Shown piece after piece: positions 24,352 to 38,445 of a DNA stretch of 64,000 nt. This DNA is from Volvox africanus (lineage: Eukaryota; Chlorophyta; Chlorophyceae; Chlamydomonadales; Volvocaceae), in NCBI GenBank assembly GCA_030268105.1, contig BSDZ01000116.1:1682528-1746527 (forward strand), read 5' to 3'. Under the pieces are notes generated by a model. That model had not been told where the DNA came from. It ran no database searches and saw only the letters and a list, made by a program, of their open reading frames with translations. Made by a program: the position numbers and the translations under genes. Within the stretch, counting starts at the first letter, position 1, and the number at the start of each line of letters is the position of its first letter.

Positions 24352-25371
24352 TCTTGCCGGTTTTACCGCATTTGTATGGAAGAAGCACCAGCAGTATGGG
24401 ATCATGTACCGTGCTATGACGACTGTGCAAAATCAACACATGTGTGTGTCAACGCATCCAGCTGGTGTCGTGGCACGAGCTAGCAGAAGGAAATAGGTGC
24501 GGGTCGCTCTTGGCCTGCGGCTGTGACCTTCAATGGGACTCAACCACACTCTATGATGCATTACACCTGCTGATAGCCCGTCCGTGGGTCCCAGGCGCGG
24601 GTCCTGCTACCTGAAGGCTAGATGTCCCAATCTAAGCCCTTGACACGGTCTGGTGATATGGTGTACAAAAGGTACGGAAAGGTACACTGCTTCCGTTACA
24701 AGTTCGTCAGAAATAGGGAATGAGGACACCAGTTGTAAGTAGTCGTTTGCGCTCAAGAGGTAAGAACGCTTCTAGAGCCAAGTCACAAAGTTCACTTGCT
24801 CTATCGTCGCTCGTTTACTAATATTAATCCGACTCCAAATGCCGTACACTTGTGGCGACAGCGTCGAAACATAACATGCAACACAATCAAGATCAAATTA
24901 CTCTATTAGATAAACGATACATATCTAAATACAACGGATTAAACTGAAAGGCGCACGACACACGTTTGGACACACTTCTGGATACTGCGATCCTTCCTCC
25001 TCCTACAATGTCCTGCTGTACAACCAAAGCGATATAAATGTGAACACTCAATATTTGACACGTGCAAACGACAGACAAAGGGGTCACGTGCTGGGCAAGC
25101 CATGGAAGCTGTGTATGAATTTATGGAGGCTGTGAGTTCAGGCTGTTTATTGTTTGCAGTCTGCTTTTACTTGCTGCTGATATCAGCCCTTGGCTCGAGC
25201 ATTCTTGTGTGTGTGTGTGTGTGTGTGTGTATGTATCTAGACTTGTACAACAGCGATTGATGCGTGTGCTGTTTCAAGATGTGGGAATGGATAGCAGCGT
25301 ATGGTGGACCTGTGAGGCCGGCACACTGCTGTGCGGTGGGCCTTGTTGCCCAGCGTGAGTGAGACATGTGA

Positions 25372-25443
25372 GGGAGTTTGGTCTAGTGGTATGATTCTCG
25401 CTTTGGGTGCGAGAGGCCGCGAGTTCGATTTTCGCAACTCCCC
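25372..25443 (+). tRNA. tRNA-Pro-UGG: tRNA-Pro(UGG), array unit 18
   Basis: Type a; downstream CAATGC/ACGACC haplotype breaks the surrounding homogeneous run. Confidence 0.88.
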
Positions 25444-26461
25444 TCTTGCCGGTTTTACCGCATTTGTATGGAAGAAGCACCAGCAGTATGGGATCATGTA
25501 CCGTGCTATGACGACTGTGCAAAATCAACACATGTGTGTGTCAATGCATCCAGCTGGTGTCGTGGCACGACCTAGCAGAAGGAAATAGGTGCGGGTCGCT
25601 CTTGGCCTGCGGCTGTGACCTTCAATGGGACTCAACCACACTCTATGATGCATTACACCTGCTGATAGCCCGTCCGTGGGTCCCAGGCGCGGGTCCTGCT
25701 ACCTGAAGGCTAGATGTCCCAATCTAAGCCCTTGACACGGTCTGGTGATATGGTGTACAAAAGGTACGGAAAGGTACACTGCTTCCGTTACAAGTTCGTC
25801 AGAAATAGGGAATGAGGACACCAGTTGTAAGTAGTCGTTTGCGCTCAAGAGGTAAGAACGCTTCTAGAGCCAAGTCACAAAGTTCACTTGCTCTATCGTC
25901 GCTCGTTTACTAATATTAATCCGACTCCAAATGCCGTACACTTGTGGCGACAGCGTCGAAACATAACATGCAACACAATCAAGATCAAATTACTCTATTA
26001 GATAAACGATACATATCTAAATACAACGGATTAAACTGAAAGGCGCACGACACACGTTTGGACACACTTCTGGATACTGCGATCCTTCCTCCTCCTACAA
26101 TGTCCTGCTGTACAACCAAAGCGATATAAATGTGAACACTCAATATTTGACACGTGCAAACGACAGACAAAGGGGTCACGTGCTGGGCAAGCCATGGAAG
26201 CTGTGTATGAATTTATGGAGGCTGTGAGTTCAGGCTGTTTATTGTTTGCAGTCTGCTTTTACTTGCTGCTGATATCAGCCCTTGGCTCGAGCATTCTTGT
26301 GTGTGTGTGTGTGTGTGTGTATGTATCTAGACTTGTACAACAGCGATTGATGCGTGTGCTGTTTCAAGATGTGGGAATGGATAGCAGCGTATGGTGGACC
26401 TGTGAGGCCGGCACACTGCTGTGCGGTGGGCCTTGTTGCCCAGCGTGAGTGAGACATGTGA

Positions 26462-26533
26462 GGGAGTTTGGTCTAGTGGTATGATTCTCGCTTTGGGTGC
26501 GAGAGGCCGCGAGTTCGATTTTCGCAACTCCCC
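26462..26533 (+). tRNA. tRNA-Pro-UGG: tRNA-Pro(UGG), array unit 19
   Basis: Type a; spacing 1090 bp. Confidence 0.88.
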
Positions 26534-27551
26534 TCTTGCCGGTTTTACCGCATTTGTATGGAAGAAGCACCAGCAGTATGGGATCATGTACCGTGCTATG
26601 ACGACTGTGCAAAATCAACACATGTGTGTGTCAACGCATCCAGCTGGTGTCGTGGCACGAGCTAGCAGAAGGAAATAGGTGCGGGTCGCTCTTGGCCTGC
26701 GGCTGTGACCTTCAATGGGACTCAACCACACTCTATGATGCATTACACCTGCTGATAGCCCGTCCGTGGGTCCCAGGCGCGGGTCCTGCTACCTGAAGGC
26801 TAGATGTCCCAATCTAAGCCCTTGACACGGTCTGGTGATATGGTGTACAAAAGGTACGGAAAGGTACACTGCTTCCGTTACAAGTTCGTCAGAAATAGGG
26901 AATGAGGACACCAGTTGTAAGTAGTCGTTTGCGCTCAAGAGGTAAGAACGCTTCTAGAGCCAAGTCACAAAGTTCACTTGCTCTATCGTCGCTCGTTTAC
27001 TAATATTAATCCGACTCCAAATGCCGTACACTTGTGGCGACAGCGTCGAAACATAACATGCAACACAATCAAGATCAAATTACTCTATTAGATAAACGAT
27101 ACATATCTAAATACAACGGATTAAACTGAAAGGCGCACGACACACGTTTGGACACACTTCTGGATACTGCGATCCTTCCTCCTCCTACAATGTCCTGCTG
27201 TACAACCAAAGCGATATAAATGTGAACACTCAATATTTGACACGTGCAAACGACAGACAAAGGGGTCACGTGCTGGGCAAGCCATGGAAGCTGTGTATGA
27301 ATTTATGGAGGCTGTGAGTTCAGGCTGTTTATTGTTTGCAGTCTGCTTTTACTTGCTGCTGATATCAGCCCTTGGCTCGAGCATTCTTGTGTGTGTGTGT
27401 GTGTGTGTGTATGTATCTAGACTTGTACAACAGCGATTGATGCGTGTGCTGTTTCAAGATGTGGGAATGGATAGCAGCGTATGGTGGACCTGTGAGGCCG
27501 GCACACTGCTGTGCGGTGGGCCTTGTTGCCCAGCGTGAGTGAGACATGTGA

Positions 27552-27623
27552 GGGAGTTTGGTCTAGTGGTATGATTCTCGCTTTGGGTGCGAGAGGCCGC
27601 GAGTTCGATTTTCGCAACTCCCC
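27552..27623 (+). tRNA. tRNA-Pro-UGG: tRNA-Pro(UGG), array unit 20
   Basis: Type a; last unit before the CTAGGCCC variant run. Confidence 0.88.
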
Positions 27624-28641
27624 TCTTGCCGGTTTTACCGCATTTGTATGGAAGAAGCACCAGCAGTATGGGATCATGTACCGTGCTATGACGACTGTGC
27701 AAAATCAACACATGTGTGTGTCAACGCATCCAGCTGGTGTCGTGGCACGAGCTAGCAGAAGGAAATAGGTGCGGGTCGCTCTTGGCCTGCGGCTGTGACC
27801 TTCAATGGGACTCAACCACACTCTATGATGCATTACACCTGCTGATAGCCCGTCCGTGGGTCCCAGGCGCGGGTCCTGCTACCTGAAGGCTAGATGTCCC
27901 AATCTAAGCCCTTGACACGGTCTGGTGATATGGTGTACAAAAGGTACGGAAAGGTACACTGCTTCCGTTACAAGTTCGTCAGAAATAGGGAATGAGGACA
28001 CCAGTTGTAAGTAGTCGTTTGCGCTCAAGAGGTAAGAACGCTTCTAGAGCCAAGTCACAAAGTTCACTTGCTCTATCGTCGCTCGTTTACTAATATTAAT
28101 CCGACTCCAAATGCCGTACACTTGTGGCGACAGCGTCGAAACATAACATGCAACACAATCAAGATCAAATTACTCTATTAGATAAACGATACATATCTAA
28201 ATACAACGGATTAAACTGAAAGGCGCACGACACACGTTTGGACACACTTCTGGATACTGCGATCCTTCCTCCTCCTACAATGTCCTGCTGTACAACCAAA
28301 GCGATATAAATGTGAACACTCAATATTTGACACGTGCAAACGACAGACAAAGGGGTCACGTGCTGGGCAAGCCATGGAAGCTGTGTATGAATTTATGGAG
28401 GCTGTGAGTTCAGGCTGTTTATTGTTTGCAGTCTGCTTTTACTTGCTGCTGATATCAGCCCTTGGCTCGAGCATTCTTGTGTGTGTGTGTGTGTGTGTGT
28501 ATGTATCTAGACTTGTACAACAGCGATTGATGCGTGTGCTGTTTCAAGATGTGGGAATGGATAGCAGCGTATGGTGGACCTGTGAGGCCGGCACACTGCT
28601 GTGCGGTGGGCCTTGTTGCCCAGCGTGAGTGAGACATGTGA

Positions 28642-28713
28642 GGGAGTTTGGTCTAGTGGTATGATTCTCGCTTTGGGTGCGAGAGGCCGCGAGTTCGATT
28701 TTCGCAACTCCCC
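28642..28713 (+). tRNA. tRNA-Pro-UGG: tRNA-Pro(UGG), array unit 21
   Basis: Type a; first of four units with G instead of A in CTAGGCCC (position 28997). Confidence 0.88.
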
Positions 28714-29731
28714 TCTTGCCGGTTTTACCGCATTTGTATGGAAGAAGCACCAGCAGTATGGGATCATGTACCGTGCTATGACGACTGTGCAAAATCAACA
28801 CATGTGTGTGTCAACGCATCCAGCTGGTGTCGTGGCACGAGCTAGCAGAAGGAAATAGGTGCGGGTCGCTCTTGGCCTGCGGCTGTGACCTTCAATGGGA
28901 CTCAACCACACTCTATGATGCATTACACCTGCTGATAGCCCGTCCGTGGGTCCCAGGCGCGGGTCCTGCTACCTGAAGGCTAGATGTCCCAATCTAGGCC
29001 CTTGACACGGTCTGGTGATATGGTGTACAAAAGGTACGGAAAGGTACACTGCTTCCGTTACAAGTTCGTCAGAAATAGGGAATGAGGACACCAGTTGTAA
29101 GTAGTCGTTTGCGCTCAAGAGGTAAGAACGCTTCTAGAGCCAAGTCACAAAGTTCACTTGCTCTATCGTCGCTCGTTTACTAATATTAATCCGACTCCAA
29201 ATGCCGTACACTTGTGGCGACAGCGTCGAAACATAACATGCAACACAATCAAGATCAAATTACTCTATTAGATAAACGATACATATCTAAATACAACGGA
29301 TTAAACTGAAAGGCGCACGACACACGTTTGGACACACTTCTGGATACTGCGATCCTTCCTCCTCCTACAATGTCCTGCTGTACAACCAAAGCGATATAAA
29401 TGTGAACACTCAATATTTGACACGTGCAAACGACAGACAAAGGGGTCACGTGCTGGGCAAGCCATGGAAGCTGTGTATGAATTTATGGAGGCTGTGAGTT
29501 CAGGCTGTTTATTGTTTGCAGTCTGCTTTTACTTGCTGCTGATATCAGCCCTTGGCTCGAGCATTCTTGTGTGTGTGTGTGTGTGTGTGTATGTATCTAG
29601 ACTTGTACAACAGCGATTGATGCGTGTGCTGTTTCAAGATGTGGGAATGGATAGCAGCGTATGGTGGACCTGTGAGGCCGGCACACTGCTGTGCGGTGGG
29701 CCTTGTTGCCCAGCGTGAGTGAGACATGTGA

Positions 29732-29803
29732 GGGAGTTTGGTCTAGTGGTATGATTCTCGCTTTGGGTGCGAGAGGCCGCGAGTTCGATTTTCGCAACTC
29801 CCC
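29732..29803 (+). tRNA. tRNA-Pro-UGG: tRNA-Pro(UGG), array unit 22
   Basis: Type a; tagged by G at 30087. Confidence 0.88.
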
Positions 29804-30821
29804 TCTTGCCGGTTTTACCGCATTTGTATGGAAGAAGCACCAGCAGTATGGGATCATGTACCGTGCTATGACGACTGTGCAAAATCAACACATGTGTGTG
29901 TCAACGCATCCAGCTGGTGTCGTGGCACGAGCTAGCAGAAGGAAATAGGTGCGGGTCGCTCTTGGCCTGCGGCTGTGACCTTCAATGGGACTCAACCACA
30001 CTCTATGATGCATTACACCTGCTGATAGCCCGTCCGTGGGTCCCAGGCGCGGGTCCTGCTACCTGAAGGCTAGATGTCCCAATCTAGGCCCTTGACACGG
30101 TCTGGTGATATGGTGTACAAAAGGTACGGAAAGGTACACTGCTTCCGTTACAAGTTCGTCAGAAATAGGGAATGAGGACACCAGTTGTAAGTAGTCGTTT
30201 GCGCTCAAGAGGTAAGAACGCTTCTAGAGCCAAGTCACAAAGTTCACTTGCTCTATCGTCGCTCGTTTACTAATATTAATCCGACTCCAAATGCCGTACA
30301 CTTGTGGCGACAGCGTCGAAACATAACATGCAACACAATCAAGATCAAATTACTCTATTAGATAAACGATACATATCTAAATACAACGGATTAAACTGAA
30401 AGGCGCACGACACACGTTTGGACACACTTCTGGATACTGCGATCCTTCCTCCTCCTACAATGTCCTGCTGTACAACCAAAGCGATATAAATGTGAACACT
30501 CAATATTTGACACGTGCAAACGACAGACAAAGGGGTCACGTGCTGGGCAAGCCATGGAAGCTGTGTATGAATTTATGGAGGCTGTGAGTTCAGGCTGTTT
30601 ATTGTTTGCAGTCTGCTTTTACTTGCTGCTGATATCAGCCCTTGGCTCGAGCATTCTTGTGTGTGTGTGTGTGTGTGTGTATGTATCTAGACTTGTACAA
30701 CAGCGATTGATGCGTGTGCTGTTTCAAGATGTGGGAATGGATAGCAGCGTATGGTGGACCTGTGAGGCCGGCACACTGCTGTGCGGTGGGCCTTGTTGCC
30801 CAGCGTGAGTGAGACATGTGA

Positions 30822-30893
30822 GGGAGTTTGGTCTAGTGGTATGATTCTCGCTTTGGGTGCGAGAGGCCGCGAGTTCGATTTTCGCAACTCCCC
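30822..30893 (+). tRNA. tRNA-Pro-UGG: tRNA-Pro(UGG), array unit 23
   Basis: Type a; tagged by G at 31177. Confidence 0.88.
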
Positions 30894-31911
30894 TCTTGCC
30901 GGTTTTACCGCATTTGTATGGAAGAAGCACCAGCAGTATGGGATCATGTACCGTGCTATGACGACTGTGCAAAATCAACACATGTGTGTGTCAACGCATC
31001 CAGCTGGTGTCGTGGCACGAGCTAGCAGAAGGAAATAGGTGCGGGTCGCTCTTGGCCTGCGGCTGTGACCTTCAATGGGACTCAACCACACTCTATGATG
31101 CATTACACCTGCTGATAGCCCGTCCGTGGGTCCCAGGCGCGGGTCCTGCTACCTGAAGGCTAGATGTCCCAATCTAGGCCCTTGACACGGTCTGGTGATA
31201 TGGTGTACAAAAGGTACGGAAAGGTACACTGCTTCCGTTACAAGTTCGTCAGAAATAGGGAATGAGGACACCAGTTGTAAGTAGTCGTTTGCGCTCAAGA
31301 GGTAAGAACGCTTCTAGAGCCAAGTCACAAAGTTCACTTGCTCTATCGTCGCTCGTTTACTAATATTAATCCGACTCCAAATGCCGTACACTTGTGGCGA
31401 CAGCGTCGAAACATAACATGCAACACAATCAAGATCAAATTACTCTATTAGATAAACGATACATATCTAAATACAACGGATTAAACTGAAAGGCGCACGA
31501 CACACGTTTGGACACACTTCTGGATACTGCGATCCTTCCTCCTCCTACAATGTCCTGCTGTACAACCAAAGCGATATAAATGTGAACACTCAATATTTGA
31601 CACGTGCAAACGACAGACAAAGGGGTCACGTGCTGGGCAAGCCATGGAAGCTGTGTATGAATTTATGGAGGCTGTGAGTTCAGGCTGTTTATTGTTTGCA
31701 GTCTGCTTTTACTTGCTGCTGATATCAGCCCTTGGCTCGAGCATTCTTGTGTGTGTGTGTGTGTGTGTGTATGTATCTAGACTTGTACAACAGCGATTGA
31801 TGCGTGTGCTGTTTCAAGATGTGGGAATGGATAGCAGCGTATGGTGGACCTGTGAGGCCGGCACACTGCTGTGCGGTGGGCCTTGTTGCCCAGCGTGAGT
31901 GAGACATGTGA

Positions 31912-31983
31912 GGGAGTTTGGTCTAGTGGTATGATTCTCGCTTTGGGTGCGAGAGGCCGCGAGTTCGATTTTCGCAACTCCCC
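31912..31983 (+). tRNA. tRNA-Pro-UGG: tRNA-Pro(UGG), array unit 24
   Basis: Type a; tagged by G at 32267, last of the run. Confidence 0.88.
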
Positions 31984-32997
31984 TCTTGCCGGTTTTACCG
32001 CATTTGTATGGAAGAAGCACCAGCAGTATGGGATCATGTACCGTGCTATGACGACTGTGCAAAATCAACACATGTGTGTGTCAACGCATCCAGCTGGTGT
32101 CGTGGCACGAGCTAGCAGAAGGAAATAGGTGCGGGTCGCTCTTGGCCTGCGGCTGTGACCTTCAATGGGACTCAACCACACTCTATGATGCATTACACCT
32201 GCTGATAGCCCGTCCGTGGGTCCCAGGCGCGGGTCCTGCTACCTGAAGGCTAGATGTCCCAATCTAGGCCCTTGACACGGTCTGGTGATATGGTGTACAA
32301 AAGGTACGGAAAGGTACACTGCTTCCGTTACAAGTTCGTCAGAAATAGGGAATGAGGACACCAGTTGTAAGTAGTCGTTTGCGCTCAAGAGGTAAGAACG
32401 CTTCTAGAGCCAAGTCACAAAGTTCACTTGCTCTATCGTCGCTCGTTTACTAATATTAATCCGACTCCAAATGCCGTACACTTGTGGCGACAGCGTCGAA
32501 ACATAACATGCAACACAATCAAGATCAAATTACTCTATTAGATAAACGATACATATCTAAATACAACGGATTAAACTGAAAGGCGCACGACACACGTTTG
32601 GACACACTTCTGGATACTGCGATCCTTCCTCCTCCTACAATGTCCTGCTGTACAACCAAAGCGATATAAATGTGAACACTCAATATTTGACACGTGCAAA
32701 CGACAGACAAAGGGGTCACGTGCTGGGCAAGCCATGGAAGCTGTGTATGAATTTATGGAGGCTGTGAGTTCAGGCTGTTTATTGTCTGCAGTCTGCTTTT
32801 ACTTGCTGCTAATATCAGCCCTTGGCTCGAGCATTCTTGTGTGTGTGTGTGTGTGTGTATATGTAGACTTGTTCAACAGCGATTGATGCGTGTGCTGTTT
32901 CAAGATGTGGGAATGGATAGCAGGGTATGGTGGACCTGTGTGGCCGGCACACTGCTGTGCGGTGGGGCTTGTTGCCCAGCGTGAGTGAGACATGTGA

Positions 32998-33069
32998 GGG
33001 AGTTTGGTCTAGTGGTATGATTCTCGCTTTGAGTGCGAGAGGCCGCGAGTTCGATTCTCGCAACTCCCC
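32998..33069 (+). tRNA. tRNA-Pro-like with UGA anticodon, array unit 25
   Basis: T stem GCGAG/CTCGC is fully paired and box B has the conserved C61 (33057), so by promoter criteria this is among the best copies. However the anticodon loop is TTTGAGT: the anticodon at 33030-33032 is TGA, which reads the serine codon UCA. The rest of the body, including the short variable loop, is tRNA-Pro; a true tRNA-Ser has a long variable arm. It is probably poorly charged by ProRS (G36 lost) and not by SerRS, so either inactive or a source of rare proline insertion at UCA. Confidence 0.85.
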
Positions 33070-34083
33070 TCTTGCCGGTTTTACCGCATTTGTATGGAAG
33101 AAGCACCAGCAGTATGGGATCATGTAACGTGCTATGACGACTGTGCAAAATCAACACATGTGTGTGTCAACGCATCCAGCTGGTGTTGTGGCACGAGCTA
33201 GCAGAAGGAAATAGGTGCGGGTCGCTCTTGGCCTGCGGCTGTGACCTTCAATGGGACTCAACCGCACTCTATGATGCATTACACCTGCTGATAGCCCGTC
33301 CGTGGGTCCCAGGCGCGGGTCCTGCTACCTGAAGGCTAGATGTCCCAATCTAAGCCCTTGACACGGTCCGGTGATATGGTGTACAAAAGGTACGGAAAGG
33401 TACACTGCTTCCGTTACAAGTTCGTCAGAAGTAGGGAATGAGGACACCAGTTGTAAGTAGTCGTTTGCGTTCAAGAGGTAAGAACGCTTCTAGAGCCAAG
33501 TCACAAAGTTCACTTGCTCTATCGTCGCTCGTTTACTAATATTAATCCGACTCCAAATGCCGTACACTTGTGGCGACAGCGTCGAAACATAACATGCAAC
33601 ACAATCAAGATCAAATTACTCTATTAGATAAACGATACATATCTAAATACAACGGATTAAACTGAAAGGCGCACGACACACGTTTGGACACACTTCTGGA
33701 TACTGCGATCCTTCCTCCTCCTACAATGTCCTGCTGTACAACCAAAGCGATATAAATGTGAACACTCAATATTTGACACGTGCAAACGACAGACAAAGGG
33801 GTCACGTGCTGGGCAAGCCATGGAAGCTGTGTATGAATTTATGGAGGCTGTGAGTTCAGGCTGTTTATTGTTTGCAGTCTGCTTTTACTTGCTGCTAATA
33901 TCAGCCCTTGGCTCGAGCATTCTTGTGTGTGTGTGTGTGTGTATGTATCTAGACTTGTACAACAGCGATTGATGTGTGTGCTGTTTCAAGATGTGGGAAT
34001 GGATAGCAGCGTATGGTGGACCTGTGAGGCCGGCACACTGCTGTGCGGTGGGCCTTGTTGCCCAGCGTGAGTGAGACATGTGA

Positions 34084-34155
34084 GGGAGTTTGGTCTAGTG
34101 GTATGATTCTCGCTTTGGGTGCGAGAGGCCGCGAGTTCGATTTTCGCAACTCCCC
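34084..34155 (+). tRNA. tRNA-Pro-UGG: tRNA-Pro(UGG), array unit 26
   Basis: Type a; preceded by a short GT tract and the GATGTGTG variant; upstream flank matches unit 30. Confidence 0.88.
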
Positions 34156-35008
34156 TCTTGCCGGTTTTACCGCATTTGTATGGAAGAAGCACCAGCAGTA
34201 TGGGATCATGTACCGTGCTATGACGACTGTGCAAAATCAACACATGTGTGTGTCAATGCATCCAGCTGGTGTCGTGGCACGACCTAGCAGAAGGAAATAG
34301 GTGCGGGTCGCTCTTGGCCTGCGGCTGTGACCTTCAATGGGACTCAACCACACTCTATGATGCATTACACCTGCTGATAGCCCGTCCGTGGGTCCCAGGC
34401 GCGGGTCCTGCTACCTGAAGGCTAGATGTCCCAATCTAAGCCCTTGACACGGTCTGGTGATATGGTGTACAAAAGGTACGGAAAGGTACACTGCTTCCGT
34501 TACAAGTTCGTCAGAAATAGGGAATGAGGACACCAGTTGTAAGTAGTCGTTTGCGCTCAAGAGGTAAGAACGCTTCTAGAGCCAAGTCACAAAGTTCACT
34601 TGCTCTATCGTCGCTCGTTTACTAATATTAATCCGACTCCAAATGCCGTACACTTGTGGCGACAGCGTCGAAACATAACATGCAACACAATCAAGATCAA
34701 ATTACTCTATTAGATAAACGATACATATCTAAATACAACGGATTAAACTGAAAGGCGCACGACACACTTTTGGACACACTTCTGGATACTGCGATCCTTC
34801 CTCCTCCTACAATGTCCTGCTGTACAACCAAAGCGATATAAATGTGAACACTCAATATTTGACACGTGCAAACGACAGACAAAGGGGTCACGTGCTGGGC
34901 AAGCCATGGAAGCTGTGTATGAATTTATGGAGGCTGTGAGTTCAGGCTGTTTATTGTTTGCAGTCTGCTTTTACTTGCTGCTGATATCAGCCCTTGGCTC
35001 GAGCATTC

Positions 35009-35044
<36 letters not shown>

Positions 35045-35181
35045 ATCTAGACTTGTACAACAGCGATTGATGCGTGTGCTGTTTCAAGATGTGGGAATGG
35101 ATAGCAGCGTATGGTGGACCTGTGAGGCCGGCACACTGCTGTGCGGTGGGCCTTGTTGCCCAGCGTGAGTGAGACATGTGA

Positions 35182-35253
35182 GGGAGTTTGGTCTAGTGGT
35201 ATGATTCTCGCTTTGGGTGCGAGAGGCCGCGAGTTCGATTTTCGCAACTCCCC
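35182..35253 (+). tRNA. tRNA-Pro-UGG: tRNA-Pro(UGG), array unit 27
   Basis: Type a; (GT)15, the longest tract seen, giving 1098-bp spacing, shared with unit 32. Confidence 0.88.
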
Positions 35254-36273
35254 TCTTGCCGGTTTTACCGCATTTGTATGGAAGAAGCACCAGCAGTATG
35301 GGATCATGTACCGTGCTATGACGACTGTGCAAAATCAACACATGTGTGTGTCAATGCATCCAGCTGGTGTCGTGGCACGACCTAGCAGAAGGAAATAGGT
35401 GCGGGTCGCTCTTGGCCTGCGGCTGTGACCTTCAATGGGACTCAACCACACTCTATGATGCATTACACCTGCTGATAGCCCGTCCGTGGGTCCCAGGCGC
35501 GGGTCCTGCTACCTGAAGGCTAGATGTCCCAATCTAAGCCCTTGACACGGTCTGGTGATATGGTGTACAAAAGGTACGGAAAGGTACACTGCTTCCGTTA
35601 CAAGTTCGTCAGAAATAGGGAATGAGGACACCAGTTGTAAGTAGTCGTTTGCGCTCAAGAGGTAAGAACGCTTCTAGAGCCAAGTCACAAAGTTCACTTG
35701 CTCTATCGTCGCTCGTTTACTAATATTAATCCGACTCCAAATGCCGTACACTTGTGGCGACAGCGTCGAAACATAACATGCAACACAATCAAGATCAAAT
35801 TACTCTATTAGATAAACGATACATATCTAAATACAACGGATTAAACTGAAAGGCGCACGACACACGTTTGGACACACTTCTGGATACTGCGATCCTTCCT
35901 CCTCCTACAATGTCCTGCTGTACAACCAAAGCGATATAAATGTGAACACTCAATATTTGACACGTGCAAACGACAGACAAAGGGGTCACGTGCTGGGCAA
36001 GCCATGGAAGCTGTGTATGAATTTATGGAGGCTGTGAGTTCAGGCTGTTTATTGTTTGCAGTCTGCTTTTACTTGCTGCTGATATCAGCCCTTGGCTCGA
36101 GCATTCTTGTGTGTGTGTGTGTGTGTGTGTGTATGTATCTAGACTTGTACAACAGCGATTGATGCGTGTGCTGTTTCAAGATGTGGGAATGGATAGCAGC
36201 GTATGGTGGACCTGTGAGGCCGGCACACTGCTGTGCGGTGGGCCTTGTTGCCCAGCGTGAGTGAGACATGTGA

Positions 36274-36345
36274 GGGAGTTTGGTCTAGTGGTATGATTCT
36301 CGCTTTGGGTGCGAGAGGCCGCGAGTTCGATTTTCGCAACTCCCC
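36274..36345 (+). tRNA. tRNA-Pro-UGG: tRNA-Pro(UGG), array unit 28
   Basis: Type a; CAATGC/ACGACC flanks. Confidence 0.88.
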
Positions 36346-37359
36346 TCTTGCCGGTTTTACCGCATTTGTATGGAAGAAGCACCAGCAGTATGGGATCATG
36401 TACCGTGCTATGACGACTGTGCAAAATCAACACATGTGTGTGTCAATGCATCCAGCTGGTGTCGTGGCACGACCTAGCAGAAGGAAATAGGTGCGGGTCG
36501 CTCTTGGCCTGCGGCTGTGACCTTCAATGGGACTCAACCACACTCTATGATGCATTACACCTGCTGATAGCCCGTCCGTGGGTCCCAGGCGCGGGTCCTG
36601 CTACCTGAAGGCTAGATGTCCCAATCTAAGCCCTTGACACGGTCTGGTGATATGGTGTACAAAAGGTACGGAAAGGTACACTGCTTCCGTTACAAGTTCG
36701 TCAGAAATAGGGAATGAGGACACCAGTTGTAAGTAGTCGTTTGCGCTCAAGAGGTAAGAACGCTTCTAGAGCCAAGTCACAAAGTTCACTTGCTCTATCG
36801 TCGCTCGTTTACTAATATTAATCCGACTCCAAATGCCGTACACTTGTGGCGACAGCGTCGAAACATAACATGCAACACAATCAAGATCAAATTACTCTAT
36901 TAGATAAACGATACATATCTAAATACAACGGATTAAACTGAAAGGCGCACGACACACGTTTGGACACACTTCTGGATACTGCGATCCTTCCTCCTCCTAC
37001 AATGTCCTGCTGTACAACCAAAGCGATATAAATGTGAACACTCAATATTTGACACGTGCAAACGACAGACAAAGGGGTCACGTGCTGGGCAAGCCATGGA
37101 AGCTGTGTATGAATTTATGGAGGCTGTGAGTTCAGGCTGTTTATTGTCTGCAGTCTGCTTTTACTTGCTGCTAATATCAGCCCTTGGCTCGAGCATTCTT
37201 GTGTGTGTGTGTGTGTGTGTATATGTAGACTTGTTCAACAGCGATTGATGCGTGTGCTGTTTCAAGATGTGGGAATGGATAGCAGGGTATGGTGGACCTG
37301 TGTGGCCGGCACACTGCTGTGCGGTGGGGCTTGTTGCCCAGCGTGAGTGAGACATGTGA

Positions 37360-37431
37360 GGGAGTTTGGTCTAGTGGTATGATTCTCGCTTTGGGTGCGA
37401 GAGGCCGCGAGTTCGATTCTCGCAACTCCCC
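37360..37431 (+). tRNA. tRNA-Pro-UGG: tRNA-Pro(UGG), array unit 29, canonical T arm
   Basis: Normal UGG anticodon plus fully paired T stem GCGAG/CTCGC with C61 at 37419. With unit 30, one of only two copies with both a proline anticodon and an intact box B. Flanks are nearly identical to unit 25, four units earlier. Confidence 0.93.
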
Positions 37432-38445
37432 TCTTGCCGGTTTTACCGCATTTGTATGGAAGAAGCACCAGCAGTATGGGATCATGTAACGTGCTATGAC
37501 GACTGTGCAAAATCAACACATGTGTGTGTCAACGCATCCAGCTGGTGTTGTGGCACGAGCTAGCAGAAGGAAATAGGTGCGGGTCGCTCTTGGCCTGCGG
37601 CTGTGACCTTCAATGGGACTCAACCGCACTCTATGATGCATTACACCTGCTGATAGCCCGTCCGTGGGTCCCAGGCGCGGGTCCTGCTACCTGAAGGCTA
37701 GATGTCCCAATCTAAGCCCTTGACACGGTCCGGTGATATGGTGTACAAAAGGTACGGAAAGGTACACTGCTTCCGTTACAAGTTCGTCAGAAGTAGGGAA
37801 TGAGGACACCAGTTGTAAGTAGTCGTTTGCGTTCAAGAGGTAAGAACGCTTCTAGAGCCAAGTCACAAAGTTCACTTGCTCTATCGTCGCTCGTTTACTA
37901 ATATTAATCCGACTCCAAATGCCGTACACTTGTGGCGACAGCGTCGAAACATAACATGCAACACAATCAAGATCAAATTACTCTATTAGATAAACGATAC
38001 ATATCTAAATACAACGGATTAAACTGAAAGGCGCACGACACACGTTTGGACACACTTCTGGATACTGCGATCCTTCCTCCTCCTACAATGTCCTGCTGTA
38101 CAACCAAAGCGATATAAATGTGAACACTCAATATTTGACACGTGCAAACGACAGACAAAGGGGTCACGTGCTGGGCAAGCCATGGAAGCTGTGTATGAAT
38201 TTATGGAGGCTGTGAGTTCAGGCTGTTTATTGTTTGCAGTCTGCTTTTACTTGCTGCTAATATCAGCCCTTGGCTCGAGCATTCTTGTGTGTGTGTGTGT
38301 GTGTATGTATCTAGACTTGTACAACAGCGATTGATGTGTGTGCTGTTTCAAGATGTGGGAATGGATAGCAGCGTATGGTGGACCTGTGAGGCCGGCACAC
38401 TGCTGTGCGGTGGGCCTTGTTGCCCAGCGTGAGTGAGACATGTGA

